A program made the position numbers and the translations under genes. Positions 46,746 through 55,766 of a stretch of DNA of 64,000 nt are shown here, piece after piece. Origin of the DNA: Arthrobacter sp. ES3-54 (GTDB lineage Bacteria; Actinomycetota; Actinomycetes; Actinomycetales; Micrococcaceae). The stretch is taken from NCBI RefSeq assembly GCF_029504395.1, contig NZ_JAQFIF010000004.1, forward strand, positions 62,001 to 126,000, read 5' to 3'. Numbering within the stretch: position 1 is the stretch's first letter; each line of letters starts with the position of its first letter. Below the pieces are notes generated by a model. It was not told the origin of the DNA. It made no database searches and saw only the letters and a list, made by a program, of their open reading frames with translations.

Positions 46746-48137
46746 ATGACTGAGGCCCTGACTTCCGCCGCCGTGCCCGCCAACGCCGTCTCCACTGATG
46801 CTGCCACCTCTGGCACTCCCGTTCCCGCCCAGGGCTACGCCGCGGCGCCGGATCCGGCAGGGACGCCGGCCACGGCAACGGACATCGAGGCTGCCGTCCA
46901 CGCGATCGCTGACCGCTCGCGCCACGCTGCCCGCAAGATGGCACACGCCAACCGGGCCTGGAAGGACCGCGGCCTGCGCGCCATCGGCAAGGCGCTGGTC
47001 GAACACAAGCACCAGGTCCTGGCCGCCAACGCCAAGGACGTCGCGGCCGGCCGGGCCGCCGGCACCAGCGCCGCCCTGCTGGACCGCCTGACGCTGACCG
47101 AGTCACGCATCACGGCCCTCGCCGCGGCACTGGAAAACCTCGCCACCTTGCCCGATCCCGTAGGAAACGTGGTGCGGGGCCAGACCCTCCCCAACGGGCT
47201 GCGCCTGCGCCAGATCAACGTGCCCATGGGCGTGGTGGCCGCGATCTACGAGGCGCGCCCGAACGTCACGGTCGACATTGCCGGACTGGCCCTCAAGAGC
47301 GGCAACGCCGTCATCCTGCGCGGCGGATCCGCTGCCGCTGCCACCAACGCCGCCCTGATCACCATCCTGAGGGATGCCTTGGAATCGGTGGGCCTGCCCG
47401 CCGACGCCGTCCAGACCGTGGACCAGTACGGCCGCGACGGCGCCGACGCCCTCATGCGGGCGCGCGGCCGCGTGGACGTCCTCATTCCCCGCGGCGGGCG
47501 CGAGCTGATCCAGGCCGTTGTGACGAACTCTTCGGTGCCGGTCATCGAGACCGGCGAGGGCAACGTGCACATCTACCTGGACGCCTCCGCCGGCGAGGAA
47601 ATGGCCGTAGACATCCTCCTGAATGCCAAGACCCAGCGGCCCAGCGTCTGCAACACCGTTGAAACGCTCCTGGTGCACTCCAAATCCACCGTCCTGCCCG
47701 CCGTCGCCGCGGCCCTGCGGACAGCCGGGGTCACCCTGCATGTGGACCAGCGCATCCGCGCCGCACTGCCGGCGTCGATCCAGACCGTGCCGGCCACGGA
47801 GGAAGACTGGGCCACTGAATACATGGACCTGGACTTGGCGGTGGCGATGGTGGACAGCCTGGACGAGGCCGTCAGCCACATCCGGAAGTGGACCACCGGC
47901 CACACCGAAGCGATCCTGACCAACGACCTCGCCAACGCCGAGCGCTTCATCGCCGAGGTCGATTCGGCCGCCGTGATCGTGAACGCCTCCACCCGCTTCA
48001 CCGACGGCGGCGAGCTCGGCCTCGGCGCCGAGGTGGGGATATCCACCCAAAAACTGCATGCCCGCGGCCCCATGGGACTGACGGAGCTGACCACCACGAA
48101 GTGGATCGTGCAGGGCGAGGGCCAGATCCGGGGCTAG
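46746..48137 (+). CDS. proA: Gamma-glutamyl phosphate reductase
   Basis: A 463-residue aldehyde-dehydrogenase-fold enzyme that reduces the product of ProB with NADPH to glutamate 5-semialdehyde. It has INVPMGVVAAIYEARPNVTV, LRGGSAA, PRGGRELIQAVV, the active Cys in NAKTQRPSVCNTVETLLV, and FTDGGELGLGAEVGIST near the end. The first 40 residues are an Ala/Pro/Thr-rich extension. The ATG at 46746 comes right after proB. Confidence 0.95.
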   Translation: MTEALTSAAVPANAVSTDAATSGTPVPAQGYAAAPDPAGTPATATDIEAAVHAIADRSRHAARKMAHANRAWKDRGLRAIGKALVEHKHQVLAANAKDVAAGRAAGTSAALLDRLTLTESRITALAAALENLATLPDPVGNVVRGQTLPNGLRLRQINVPMGVVAAIYEARPNVTVDIAGLALKSGNAVILRGGSAAAATNAALITILRDALESVGLPADAVQTVDQYGRDGADALMRARGRVDVLIPRGGRELIQAVVTNSSVPVIETGEGNVHIYLDASAGEEMAVDILLNAKTQRPSVCNTVETLLVHSKSTVLPAVAAALRTAGVTLHVDQRIRAALPASIQTVPATEEDWATEYMDLDLAVAMVDSLDEAVSHIRKWTTGHTEAILTNDLANAERFIAEVDSAAVIVNASTRFTDGGELGLGAEVGISTQKLHARGPMGLTELTTTKWIVQGEGQIRG

Positions 48138-48217
48138 CAACGCTGTAACATGGAACGGAAGACCGGAACGGCGGGCACCTCCGCCGTCGTCAAATTTTAA
48201 ACTCACTAGGGGAGAAC

Positions 48218-48457
48218 ATGCTGTCGCAGCAGATCGCCACTTTCGTCGCCGCCGTCGGCGAATCGGGCCACGAGGAACTCGCACCGCTCATTGCACCGCC
48301 GTTTGTCATTGGCGGCTCCATGTTCGCGATTCTGGTAGTCCTGCTGCTGATCACGCTGTCCTACTCCAACCTGGGCAGGCGCCACGTGGCCGTCGAGGAG
48401 CACTCGGATCCGCACCGCCAGCACCCGAACAAGCACGATCACGGTCAAGGTCACTAA
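48218..48457 (+). CDS. Small membrane protein with His-rich tail, unknown function
   Basis: A 79-residue protein with one strong membrane helix (about 30-50, [20 protein letters not shown]) and a cytoplasm- or exterior-facing C-terminal tail of 20 residues holding seven His (from [10 protein letters not shown] to KHDHGQGH). GGGGAGAAC directly before the ATG is a strong ribosome site, and codon use is typical, so the gene is real. It sits 13 bases before nadD, probably in one transcript. The tail could bind metal, but that is inference. I know no described family. Confidence 0.75.
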   Translation: MLSQQIATFVAAVGESGHEELAPLIAPPFVIGGSMFAILVVLLLITLSYSNLGRRHVAVEEHSDPHRQHPNKHDHGQGH

Positions 48458-48470
48458 TATTTCCGCCACC

Positions 48471-49196
48471 ATGAAGCAGCGCGGCGCCCAGCGCCGCCTG
48501 CGTCTGGGTGTGATGGGCGGCACGTTCGATCCCATCCATCACGGCCACCTTGTCGCGGCCAGTGAGGTCGCGGCCAAGTTCGACCTCGACGAAGTTGTGT
48601 TTGTGCCCACCGGCGAGCCCTGGCAGAAGATGGCCAAGAAGGTCAGCGAAGCCGAGCACCGGTATCTCATGACGGTCATCGCCACGGCCTCGAACCCCCG
48701 CTTCACCGTGAGCCGGGTGGACGTGGACCGTCCGGGACCGACCTACACGATCGACACCCTGCGCGACCTGCATACCCTGCGACCGGACGCCGATCTGTTC
48801 TTCATCACCGGCGCCGACGCCCTGGCCCAGATTTTGTCCTGGAAAGACATCGATGAACTGTGGTCCCTGGCGCACTTCGTGGGCGTAACCCGGCCAGGCC
48901 ACGTCCTGGACGGCATGGGCCGCAAAGACGTCAGCCTCCTGGAGGTCCCGGCCATGGCCATCTCCTCCACGGACTGCCGGACGAGGGTGGCCGAAGGCAA
49001 CCCTGTCTGGTATCTCGTTCCGGATGGGGTGGTCCAGTACATCGCCAAGTACGGCCTGTACCACACCAGCACCGACACGGTCCGCCTCGGTACCGAACAC
49101 GCCGAGGCCGCCAACACCGGAAACGGCGCCTCTGGGGTTGACCCCGCACAGCACGATCCCACCTTCGAGATAACCCAACCAGCCAGCACTGAATGA
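48471..49196 (+). CDS. nadD: Nicotinate-nucleotide adenylyltransferase
   Basis: A 241-residue enzyme that makes deamido-NAD from nicotinate mononucleotide and ATP. The nucleotidyltransferase motif [15 protein letters not shown] holds the HxGH-type site, with [23 protein letters not shown] and the C-terminal [13 protein letters not shown]. About 40 disordered residues end the protein. It lies 13 bases after the small His-tailed protein and seven bases before the next gene. nadD-rsfS linkage is general in bacteria; here one unknown gene is in between. Confidence 0.95.
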   Translation: MKQRGAQRRLRLGVMGGTFDPIHHGHLVAASEVAAKFDLDEVVFVPTGEPWQKMAKKVSEAEHRYLMTVIATASNPRFTVSRVDVDRPGPTYTIDTLRDLHTLRPDADLFFITGADALAQILSWKDIDELWSLAHFVGVTRPGHVLDGMGRKDVSLLEVPAMAISSTDCRTRVAEGNPVWYLVPDGVVQYIAKYGLYHTSTDTVRLGTEHAEAANTGNGASGVDPAQHDPTFEITQPASTE

Positions 49197-49203
49197 GTTT
49201 GCC

Positions 49204-50454
49204 ATGAGTCAGGAACAGCCTCCCATCCGCAGCCGCCGCGAATTGCGGCAGGCCAGAGATGAACGTCTGGACACTCCGGGACCCGGTGAGCCGACCGAGG
49301 CCGAAATCACCGGCCGGCGTCGCGTCGTCGACGCTCCGGTGGACTCTGTGCGTGGCGCTGCCGAGCGGTCCTCCCAGATCCGGGCCCGGGACCGTGCCGC
49401 GCTGCGCACCATCAAGGAACTCGCCGAGAAGGAAGGCCAGCTGGCCGGGGGAGGGCCGCCCACCCGCCGCCAGCTGCGGCTCCTGGAGCTGGCCACCGAA
49501 ACGGCCCCCGCCACCCAGGCCAACACGATCGTGCCGGTGTCGCCGCGGACCCGCGCCACCCCGGTGGTTTCCCCGGCTCAGAAGGACGCTGGTCAGAAGG
49601 ACGCTGCTCCACAGGATGCCGCCCCGCAGGACCCTGCTCCGAAGGGCGCCGCCCCGGCTGTGTCAGCCGCCCCGCCGCCCAAGGCTCCCGCGGCCGACGG
49701 CACAGGGCCCGGCGGGAAGACGCCAGAGGGCATGACCGTGGAGCAGGCGCTGGCCGCCCGCGAACTCCTCGCAGAGCAGGCAAAGAACCAAGTGGCCAAG
49801 ATGGAGCACATCGCGGCCACGGATCCCGACGCCGTCGATCCGGCTGTCCTGGCCGAGCAGATCGCCTTGGCTGAGCGCGCGGCGGTGCTGAATCGCCGTG
49901 CCGCCGCCAAGCAGAAGCTCGCAGAACAAAACAGCCAGCCGGCGGTGCCCCGCAACGATCCGACCACGGCCAACAACCTGGCCATGGTCACACCTTTGGA
50001 ATTTGAGAAGGTTCCCGGCGTGGAGCGGCCCGTCATGAAGCGCCCTGCCACGTCGTATGTTCCGGTGGTCACCAACCCGGGTCCCCGGCTGGATACGCCT
50101 CGGAAACTCGGCCTGCGGCGGCCAGGCTTGTCCCGCCAGCGGGCCGCAGCTCCGGCTACGGGTTCTGCCGCTGGCAGGGCAGGCGTCCTGGCCCGGGCAG
50201 AAGCAGCCGCCAAGGCCGGAACGGCACGGCCGGCAAGCGCCGCGGCGAATTCCGCGGGGGAGAACGACGAGCGCTTGGTGGGCGGGGAGCCCGTGGCCGC
50301 GAATTCGGCCTACGGACTGGAACCCCTGGATGCCGCTACCGCCGGGTTGGGCCGGGCGCGGCGCCTGCGCCTACTCCAGCTCGGCGTCCTGGCCTTGGGG
50401 ATCGTGGCCCTCATCGCCGGCATCACGCTGATCGTCACCGGGCTGGCCCGCTAG
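49204..50454 (+). CDS. Unknown protein with a C-terminal membrane anchor
   Basis: A 416-residue protein I do not recognise. It begins with a basic segment RSRRELRQARDERL, continues as a long low-complexity region rich in Ala, Pro, Asp and Arg, has a likely helical part (about 175-245, VEQALAARELLAEQAKNQVA), and ends with one membrane helix (about 393-415, LGVLALGIVALIAGITLIVTGL). This layout suggests a tail-anchored protein with a large soluble part. It is tightly linked to nadD upstream (seven bases) and 130 bases from rsfS. Its RRELR start resembles other Micrococcaceae proteins of unknown role. Confidence 0.75.
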   Translation: MSQEQPPIRSRRELRQARDERLDTPGPGEPTEAEITGRRRVVDAPVDSVRGAAERSSQIRARDRAALRTIKELAEKEGQLAGGGPPTRRQLRLLELATETAPATQANTIVPVSPRTRATPVVSPAQKDAGQKDAAPQDAAPQDPAPKGAAPAVSAAPPPKAPAADGTGPGGKTPEGMTVEQALAARELLAEQAKNQVAKMEHIAATDPDAVDPAVLAEQIALAERAAVLNRRAAAKQKLAEQNSQPAVPRNDPTTANNLAMVTPLEFEKVPGVERPVMKRPATSYVPVVTNPGPRLDTPRKLGLRRPGLSRQRAAAPATGSAAGRAGVLARAEAAAKAGTARPASAAANSAGENDERLVGGEPVAANSAYGLEPLDAATAGLGRARRLRLLQLGVLALGIVALIAGITLIVTGLAR

Positions 50455-50584
50455 GCCGGCGGCCGTCCACGTCATTAAGGAACGCACCGCGGCGATTCGG
50501 CCCTATTTCACCGCAGCGTTCGCCCCACAGTTTCGTTCTAAGAATTTTTCATCACCATAGATTTTCATCACTACAAGGAGTCCC

Positions 50585-50986
50585 GTGACTGCAACCGATT
50601 CATCCATCACTACCGCCCGCCACGCAGCCCGCGCTGCCTCGGAGAAGCTTGCCGAGGACATCGTGGCCCTGGATGTCAGCGAACGGCTTGCCCTGGCTGA
50701 CGTCTTCCTGATCGCATCGGCCCCGAGCGAACGCCAGGTCAATGCGATCGTGGACGGCATCGAGGACGAGCTCGCCAAGTTTGACCAGAAGCCGGTCCGC
50801 CGCGAGGGCCGCTCCGGCGGTCGCTGGGTCCTGCTGGACTACTCCAACGTCGTCATCCACGTCCAGCACGAGGAAGACCGCATCTTCTACGCCCTCGAAC
50901 GCCTGTGGAAGGACTGCCCCGTCGTCGATCTGCAGCTGGGCGACGACGCCTCCGCCAAAGCCTCCGCCGGTACCGACACGGAGTAG
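50585..50986 (+). CDS. rsfS: Ribosomal silencing factor RsfS
   Basis: A 133-residue RsfS/DUF143 protein, which binds L14 and blocks subunit joining when nutrients run out. The family core AEDIVALDVSERLALADVFL, APSERQVNAIVDGIEDEL, and GRWVLLDYSNVVIHVQHEEDRIFYALERLW is complete. A short Ala/Ser-rich tail follows. The GTG at 50585 has AAGGAG three or four bases upstream. It is downstream of nadD as in most bacteria and is followed by two tRNA-Ala genes. Confidence 0.96.
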   Translation: MTATDSSITTARHAARAASEKLAEDIVALDVSERLALADVFLIASAPSERQVNAIVDGIEDELAKFDQKPVRREGRSGGRWVLLDYSNVVIHVQHEEDRIFYALERLWKDCPVVDLQLGDDASAKASAGTDTE

Positions 50987-51030
50987 CAATCCGCGCACCG
51001 GCCACTCCCATTGGGGCGAATATGCCCGAT

Positions 51031-51060
51031 TTGGAATTTTCCGAAGAGCTGGTCTAAGAT
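51031..51060 (+). promoter_or_regulatory. Candidate promoter of the first tRNA-Ala gene
   Basis: TTGGAA (51031-51036) and TAAGAT (51055-51060) with an 18-base spacer, about 80 bases upstream of the tRNA. Confidence 0.5.
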
Positions 51061-51140
51061 ATTTGAGTTGCTTCGGAGAGATCCGGACAAAGAACCGGAA
51101 CTTTGCAGGTCAGTAGACATGCTCGGAGCAGCGAAAATTC

Positions 51141-51213
51141 GGGGCTGTGGCGCAGCTGGTAGCGCACCTGCATGGCATGCAGGGGGTCAGGGGTTCGAGT
51201 CCCCTCAGCTCCA
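51141..51213 (+). tRNA. tRNA-Ala (anticodon GGC), copy 1
   Basis: Acceptor GGGGCTG/CAGCTCC with one G-U pair, anticodon stem CCTGC/GCAGG and loop ATGGCAT (anticodon GGC), T arm GGGGTTCGAGTCCCC, discriminator A. It is 73 bases; the bases after it are CCG, so CCA is not fully encoded. It is identical to copy 2. Confidence 0.96.
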
Positions 51214-51220
51214 CCGGATG

Positions 51221-51256
51221 ATCCGCCGGAATCGAAAGATTCCGGCGGATTTTTTT
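51221..51256 (+). terminator. Intrinsic terminator after tRNA-Ala copy 1
   Basis: A perfect 13-bp stem (51221-51233 with 51238-51250) with a GAAA tetraloop, followed by seven T. Confidence 0.95.
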
Positions 51257-51318
51257 CTGCCCGAATCCAGGGTGCGAGGGGCGTGCCGGGCGGCCAGATT
51301 CACCGGTCGGCGAGCCGA

Positions 51319-51348
51319 TTAGCGCGAACGCGATTTGTGGTTTAAGCT
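51319..51348 (+). promoter_or_regulatory. Candidate promoter of the second tRNA-Ala gene
   Basis: TTAGCG (51319-51324) and TAAGCT (51343-51348) with an 18-base spacer. The bases around and after the -10 (TAAG...GTTGCTT) resemble those of the first copy. Confidence 0.45.
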
Positions 51349-51391
51349 AATCAGGTTGCTTGCGGGACGTTGATTCGTCCCCAGGAAATTC

Positions 51392-51464
51392 GGGGCTGTG
51401 GCGCAGCTGGTAGCGCACCTGCATGGCATGCAGGGGGTCAGGGGTTCGAGTCCCCTCAGCTCCA
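51392..51464 (+). tRNA. tRNA-Ala (anticodon GGC), copy 2
   Basis: The same 73-base sequence as copy 1, again preceded by AAATTC. Here the next three bases are CCA, so the 3' end is encoded. Confidence 0.96.
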
Positions 51465-51468
51465 CCAG

Positions 51469-51504
51469 AAAGGGAATCACCGTCAAACGGTGGTTCCCTT
51501 TTTC
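51469..51504 (+). terminator. Intrinsic terminator after tRNA-Ala copy 2
   Basis: AAAGGGAATCACCGT (51469-51483) pairs with ACGGTGGTTCCCTTT (51487-51501), with one G-U pair, and TT follows. Confidence 0.88.
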
Positions 51505-51687
51505 GTACCCTCCGCAGGTGTCCGGCACGTCAAAACGTGCATCCGTCAAGACGGTCTCATGGCCAGGCGTCACAAACTGTCATTTAAGCTCTCCACCCTG
51601 AGCTGGACCTTGCTATCGTCGCTAGGAGACAGGCCGCCACGCGGCTCAGCTGGAAGGCCATTTCCGGCTCGACGACTAAGGACCATC

Positions 51688-52509
51688 ATGAAGCGCACAC
51701 GACTTTCCGTTATCGGCCTCATTGCAGCAGCAGGACTCGCCCTGGCAGGCTGCGGCTCCGCGTCTACCACTCCGGCCAGCTCGGCACCGGCAGCCGGTGC
51801 GGACACGTCCCTGAGCGACGTCAAGAGCGCCGGCGTGCTCAAAGTCGGCACGGAAGGCACCTACAAGCCGTTCACGTTCCACGCCAACGGCAGCGGTGAA
51901 CTTACCGGCTACGACGTGGAGATCATCAACGCCGTCGCCGCGAAGCTGGGCGTCAAGCCGGCCTTCCAGGAGACGCAGTTCGACGCCATCTTCGCCGGCC
52001 TGGACGCCAAGCGGTTCGACGTCGTCGCCAACCAGGTTTCCATCACGGACGAACGCAAGGCGAAGTACGATTTCTCGACCCCCTACACGGTGAGCACCGG
52101 CGTTATCGTAACCAAGGCTGACGACAACAACATCACCTCCTTCGACAGCCTGAAGGGCAAGACCACGGCACAGTCCCTGACGAGCAACTGGTACAAACTG
52201 GCGCAGCAGAGCGGCGCGAACGTCGAGGCAGTGGAGGGATGGGCGCAGGCCATCACGCTGCTCAAGCAGGGCCGGGTCGATGCAACCATCAACGACAAGC
52301 TGACCTACCTGGACTACCAGAAGACCGACCACGACACCGCTATCAAGATTGCCGCCGAAACCACTGACAAGTCGCTGAGCGCCTTCGCCCTGCGCAAGGG
52401 ATCGACCAGCCTGACCGACGCCATCAACAAGGCCCTCGGCGAGCTGGCGGCCGACGGCACCCTGACGAAGATCTCGCAGAAGTACTTCGACGCCGACGTC
52501 TCAAAGTAG
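51688..52509 (+). CDS. Amino-acid ABC transporter substrate-binding lipoprotein
   Basis: A 273-residue periplasmic-binding-type protein of the polar amino acid family (SBP_bac_3). The lipoprotein signal MKRTRLSVIGLIAAAGLALA leads to lipobox LAGC (Cys 22). The ligand-binding lobes begin VLKVGTEGTYKPFTFHA and continue with GYDVEIINAVAAKLGV, FDVVANQVSITDERKAKYDF and LKQGRVDATINDKLTYLDY. The pattern is close to cystine/glutamine binders; the exact ligand is unknown. AAGGA lies six bases before the ATG at 51688. It is the first gene of a three-gene transporter operon. Confidence 0.93.
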   Translation: MKRTRLSVIGLIAAAGLALAGCGSASTTPASSAPAAGADTSLSDVKSAGVLKVGTEGTYKPFTFHANGSGELTGYDVEIINAVAAKLGVKPAFQETQFDAIFAGLDAKRFDVVANQVSITDERKAKYDFSTPYTVSTGVIVTKADDNNITSFDSLKGKTTAQSLTSNWYKLAQQSGANVEAVEGWAQAITLLKQGRVDATINDKLTYLDYQKTDHDTAIKIAAETTDKSLSAFALRKGSTSLTDAINKALGELAADGTLTKISQKYFDADVSK

Positions 52510-52545
52510 GCCTGTGAAAGCCGCCGAGAAACGCCGCGTCCGGGC

Positions 52546-53211
52546 ATGAACATCAACTGGGAACTCGTGTGGTCATCGCTGGGCCCCCTCCTGATGGGGG
52601 CAATCACCGGCACTATTCCCTTGGCGCTGGCCTCGTTCAGCCTGGGCCTGCTGCTGGCCCTGGTGGTCGCCCTCATGCGGCTGAGCCGCAATCGCGCGGT
52701 CTCCGCGGTGGCACGGACCTACATCTCCGTCATCCGCGGAACCCCGCTCCTGGTCCAGCTGTTCGTCATCTTCTACGGACTGCCGTCCGTCGGAATCACC
52801 ATCAGCCCTTGGCCCAGCGCCATCATCGCGTTCTCCCTGAACGTGGGCGGGTATGCCGCGGAGGTCATCCGCGCGGCCATACTGTCCGTCCCCAAGGGGC
52901 AGTGGGAGGCCGGCCACACCATCGGGATGTCGCGCCACCAGACCCTGGTGCGGATCATCCTGCCGCAGGCCGCGCGGGTCTCGGTCCCGCCGCTGTCCAA
53001 CACCTTCATCAGCCTGGTCAAAGACACCTCGCTGGCGTCGCTGATCCTGGTCACCGAACTGTTCCGCGTGGCGCAGCAGGTGGCAGCCTTCAGCCAGGAA
53101 TTCATGCTGCTGTATCTGGAGGCGGCCGTGATCTACTGGATCATCTGCCTCGTTCTCGCCAGCGGACAGTCCGCCCTGGAGAAGAGATTGGACCGCTATG
53201 TCGCCCACTGA
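52546..53211 (+). CDS. Amino-acid ABC transporter permease
   Basis: A 221-residue HisM/GlnP-type inner membrane subunit with about five helices. The EAA loop that docks the ATPase is seen in [20 protein letters not shown] and [35 protein letters not shown] is a family signature. It follows the binding protein by 36 bases and overlaps the ATPase gene by 14 bases. One permease gene suggests a homodimer. Confidence 0.94.
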   Translation: MNINWELVWSSLGPLLMGAITGTIPLALASFSLGLLLALVVALMRLSRNRAVSAVARTYISVIRGTPLLVQLFVIFYGLPSVGITISPWPSAIIAFSLNVGGYAAEVIRAAILSVPKGQWEAGHTIGMSRHQTLVRIILPQAARVSVPPLSNTFISLVKDTSLASLILVTELFRVAQQVAAFSQEFMLLYLEAAVIYWIICLVLASGQSALEKRLDRYVAH

Positions 53212-54049
53212 ACTCCCGCCCCCTGAACGGCATCCTTCCGACCCCCTTGAGCCTCCGCCCCTTGGGGTTCCGGTCCCGGAAGCCCCCGTCCCGGAGGCCG
53301 CCCTGCTGACCGTCACGGGTCTGCGCAAGGCGTTCGGCCAGCATGAAGTGCTGAAATCCATCGACCTTGAGGTCCGCCGCGGCGAAGTGGTCACGTTGAT
53401 CGGGCCGTCCGGATCAGGCAAGACGACGGTCCTCCGGTGCCTGAACGGCCTCGAAATGCCCGACGCCGGCGTCGCTGAGTTCGCTGGGCAACTGACCGTC
53501 GACTTCTCCACTCCGGTGGCGAAGAAGCAGGTGCTCGCCCTGCGGGACCGCAGCGCCATGGTGTTCCAGCACTACAACCTCTTCCCGCACAAGACCGTCC
53601 TGGAGAACGTGATCGAAGGCCCGGTCCAGGTGCAGAAGCGGCCCAAGGCTGAGGCGATCCAGTCGGCCCGGGAGTTGCTGGCCCGCGTGGGACTGGCCGG
53701 CAAGGAGGACAGCTATCCCTTTGAGCTCTCCGGCGGCCAGCAACAGCGTGTCGGCATTGTGCGTGCCCTCGCCCTGCGCCCGCAACTGCTGCTCTTCGAC
53801 GAGCCGACCTCGGCGCTGGACCCAGAACTCGTGGGCGAGGTCCTGACCGTGATCAAGGAACTCGCGGACGAAGGCTGGACCATGGTGGTGGTCACGCACG
53901 AGCTCGCGTTCGCCCGCCAGGTGGCCGACGAAGTCATCTTCATGGACGGCGGTGTGGTGGTCGAACGTGGCCACCCCGACACCGTGCTGCGGGACCCGCG
54001 GGAAGAACGCACGCGGCAGTTCGTGGACCGTCTGCTGAACCCGTTCTGA
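53198..54049 (+). CDS. Amino-acid ABC transporter ATP-binding protein
   Basis: A 283-residue ATPase of the GlnQ type. Walker [16 protein letters not shown] (about 69-77), Q-loop [18 protein letters not shown], signature [15 protein letters not shown], Walker [17 protein letters not shown] and the switch His in [13 protein letters not shown] are intact. A Pro-rich N-terminal extension of about 35 residues ([19 protein letters not shown]) is extra to the family. The ATG at 53198 lies within the permease end, implying coupled translation. Confidence 0.95.
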   Translation: MSPTELPPPERHPSDPLEPPPLGVPVPEAPVPEAALLTVTGLRKAFGQHEVLKSIDLEVRRGEVVTLIGPSGSGKTTVLRCLNGLEMPDAGVAEFAGQLTVDFSTPVAKKQVLALRDRSAMVFQHYNLFPHKTVLENVIEGPVQVQKRPKAEAIQSARELLARVGLAGKEDSYPFELSGGQQQRVGIVRALALRPQLLLFDEPTSALDPELVGEVLTVIKELADEGWTMVVVTHELAFARQVADEVIFMDGGVVVERGHPDTVLRDPREERTRQFVDRLLNPF

Positions 54050-54102
54050 GGCGCCCCGCCAGCGGCGACCGGCAAGCAACAGCGGCGACTAAACTTGGAC
54101 GG

Positions 54103-54474
54103 GTGAACGATTCCCTGCCCCCGTGCCCCGAATGCTCCAGCGAATACACCTATGAAATGGGGGCGCTCCTGGTCTGCCCGGAGTGCGCGCACGAATGGTC
54201 CGCGTCCGCGGAGACTAATACAGACGCCGGCTCAGACAGCGATACAGACGCAGCCCCCGTCGTCAAGGACGCGGTGGGCAACGTCCTCGCCGACGGCGAC
54301 ACGGTCACGGTGGTCAAGGACCTGAAAATCAAGGGCAGCTCCACGGTCATCAAGGTCGGGACCAAGGTCCGCGGCATCCGCCTGGTCAACGGTGTTGGCG
54401 ACCACGATATCGACTGCAAGGTGGACGGCGTGGGCCCCATGCAGCTCAAGTCCAGCGTCGTCAAAAAGATCTGA
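54103..54474 (+). CDS. YjdM/PhnA-like zinc-ribbon protein
   Basis: A 123-residue protein. An N-terminal zinc ribbon [21 protein letters not shown] has two CPEC knuckles. A spacer with Asp/Thr/Ser follows, then a C-terminal KOW-like beta domain: [36 protein letters not shown] and [13 protein letters not shown]. coli YjdM was first called PhnA but is not a phosphonate hydrolase; the role is unclear. The GTG at 54103 begins 53 bases after the transporter operon, which might read into it. Confidence 0.9.
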   Translation: MNDSLPPCPECSSEYTYEMGALLVCPECAHEWSASAETNTDAGSDSDTDAAPVVKDAVGNVLADGDTVTVVKDLKIKGSSTVIKVGTKVRGIRLVNGVGDHDIDCKVDGVGPMQLKSSVVKKI

Positions 54475-54488
54475 GCGGGGGCCGGATC

Positions 54489-55667
54489 TTGACTGTGGAG
54501 ACGGCGCGACTGGCCGACGTCGTCGTGGTCGGCGCCGGGCAGGCGGGGCTGTCGGCGGCCTACCACCTTCAGCGCCGCGGCTTCGTCGCGGCCGTCCCGG
54601 CCGGCCCCGTCGCGGCCGGCCCCGTCGCGGCCGGCACCGGAGGGGCCGCAGCAGAAGGACCGACAGCAGGGGAGGGCCGGCCTGCGGGGACGTACATCGT
54701 GCTCGACGCCGAGGACGGGCCAGGCGGGGCCTGGCGGCACCGCTGGAAGAGCCTGCTCATGGCCACGGTGAACGGCATCAGCGACCTCCCGGGAATCCCG
54801 CAGCCCGACGTGGATCCCGCCGAGGCCAGCTCCAGCTTCCTCACCCGCTATTTCGGCGGGTACGAACACGACCTCGGCCTCGCGATCGAACGGCCCGTGA
54901 AGGTGCAGTCGGTGACCCGGGAAGACGATGATCCCGCCGGACGGTTGAACATCACCACCTCCCACGGCGGATTCTCTGCCCGCGCCGTGATCAACGCGAC
55001 CGGCACCTGGACCCGGCCGTTCTGGCCCATCTATCCGGGCAAGGCCAGCTTCCGCGGCCGGCAATTGCACGTTGCCGACTACGTCTCCGCCGACGAATTC
55101 CGCGGCCAACATGTCATTGTGGTCGGCGGCGGGATCTCGGCCGTCGGGCTGCTCGATGAGATCTCAAAGGTCACCAGCACCACGTGGTTCACGCGCCGGG
55201 TACCTCTCTGGCGCGGGGCCGCCTTCGACCGGCAGGCGGGCCACGACGCCGTCGCCCTCGTTGAGGAGCGGGTGCGCCAGGGCCTTCCGCCGCAGAGCGT
55301 CGTCTCCGTGACGGGCCTGATCTGGACCCCGGCGCTGCGCGCCGCGGCAGCGCGCGGCGTCCTGGACCGGCACCCCATGTTCACCGCGATCGAGCCCGAC
55401 GGCGTCCGGTTGGCAGACGGCAGCTTCCTGGCCGCCGGGGTCATCCTGTGGGCCACGGGATTCCGGGCCGAACTCGAACACCTCGCCCCGTTGCACCTTC
55501 GCGGACCCGGCGGCGGCATCGCGATGGACGGCACCCAGGTCGCGGACGAGCCCCGGGTCCATCTCGTCGGTTATGGGCCGTCCTCGTCCACCATCGGCGC
55601 CAATCGTGCCGGCCGGGCCGCCGTGGCGGGAATCGTCAGACTGCTGACCCGGACCGGTATAACGTAA
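54489..55667 (+). CDS. FAD-dependent NAD(P) oxidoreductase, flavin-monooxygenase-like
   Basis: A 392-residue flavoprotein. The FAD loop VVVGAGQAGLSAAYHLQRRG is at about 11-30, a flavin-monooxygenase-like motif ATGTWTRPFWP is in the middle, and the second dinucleotide loop is HVIVVGGGISAVGLLDE (about 205-221). The C-terminal ATGF and VHLVGYGPSSSTIGANRAG close the FAD site. This layout fits YhdJ/CzcO-type putative monooxygenases. An insertion of about 35 Ala/Gly/Pro residues with a tandem repeat splits the first Rossmann unit between helix 1 and strand 2 (YIVLDAE). TTG at 54489 is the likely start; GTG at 54495 is possible. Confidence 0.82.
   Translation: MTVETARLADVVVVGAGQAGLSAAYHLQRRGFVAAVPAGPVAAGPVAAGTGGAAAEGPTAGEGRPAGTYIVLDAEDGPGGAWRHRWKSLLMATVNGISDLPGIPQPDVDPAEASSSFLTRYFGGYEHDLGLAIERPVKVQSVTREDDDPAGRLNITTSHGGFSARAVINATGTWTRPFWPIYPGKASFRGRQLHVADYVSADEFRGQHVIVVGGGISAVGLLDEISKVTSTTWFTRRVPLWRGAAFDRQAGHDAVALVEERVRQGLPPQSVVSVTGLIWTPALRAAAARGVLDRHPMFTAIEPDGVRLADGSFLAAGVILWATGFRAELEHLAPLHLRGPGGGIAMDGTQVADEPRVHLVGYGPSSSTIGANRAGRAAVAGIVRLLTRTGIT
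54609..54638 (+). repeat. Tandem 15-bp repeat in the FAD oxidoreductase gene
   Basis: GTCGCGGCCGGCCCC (54609-54623) and GTCGCGGCCGGCACC (54624-54638), with a degenerate third copy upstream, encode Val-Ala-Ala-Gly-Pro/Thr. The unit keeps frame. Confidence 0.75.
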
Positions 55668-55766
55668 AGCGTGAAATGTTAGGCCCTCAGCACCAGAGGG
55701 TGGACGCCCTGGCCTCACACCCAGCCCAATGACCCAAGCCCGAGAAGAAACGGCGGCCTAACGCGC

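Noticed and set aside
51141..51464. The two identical tRNA-Ala copies as attachment repeats flanking an inserted element
   Set aside because: Only about 180 bases lie between them, holding a terminator and a promoter and no gene.
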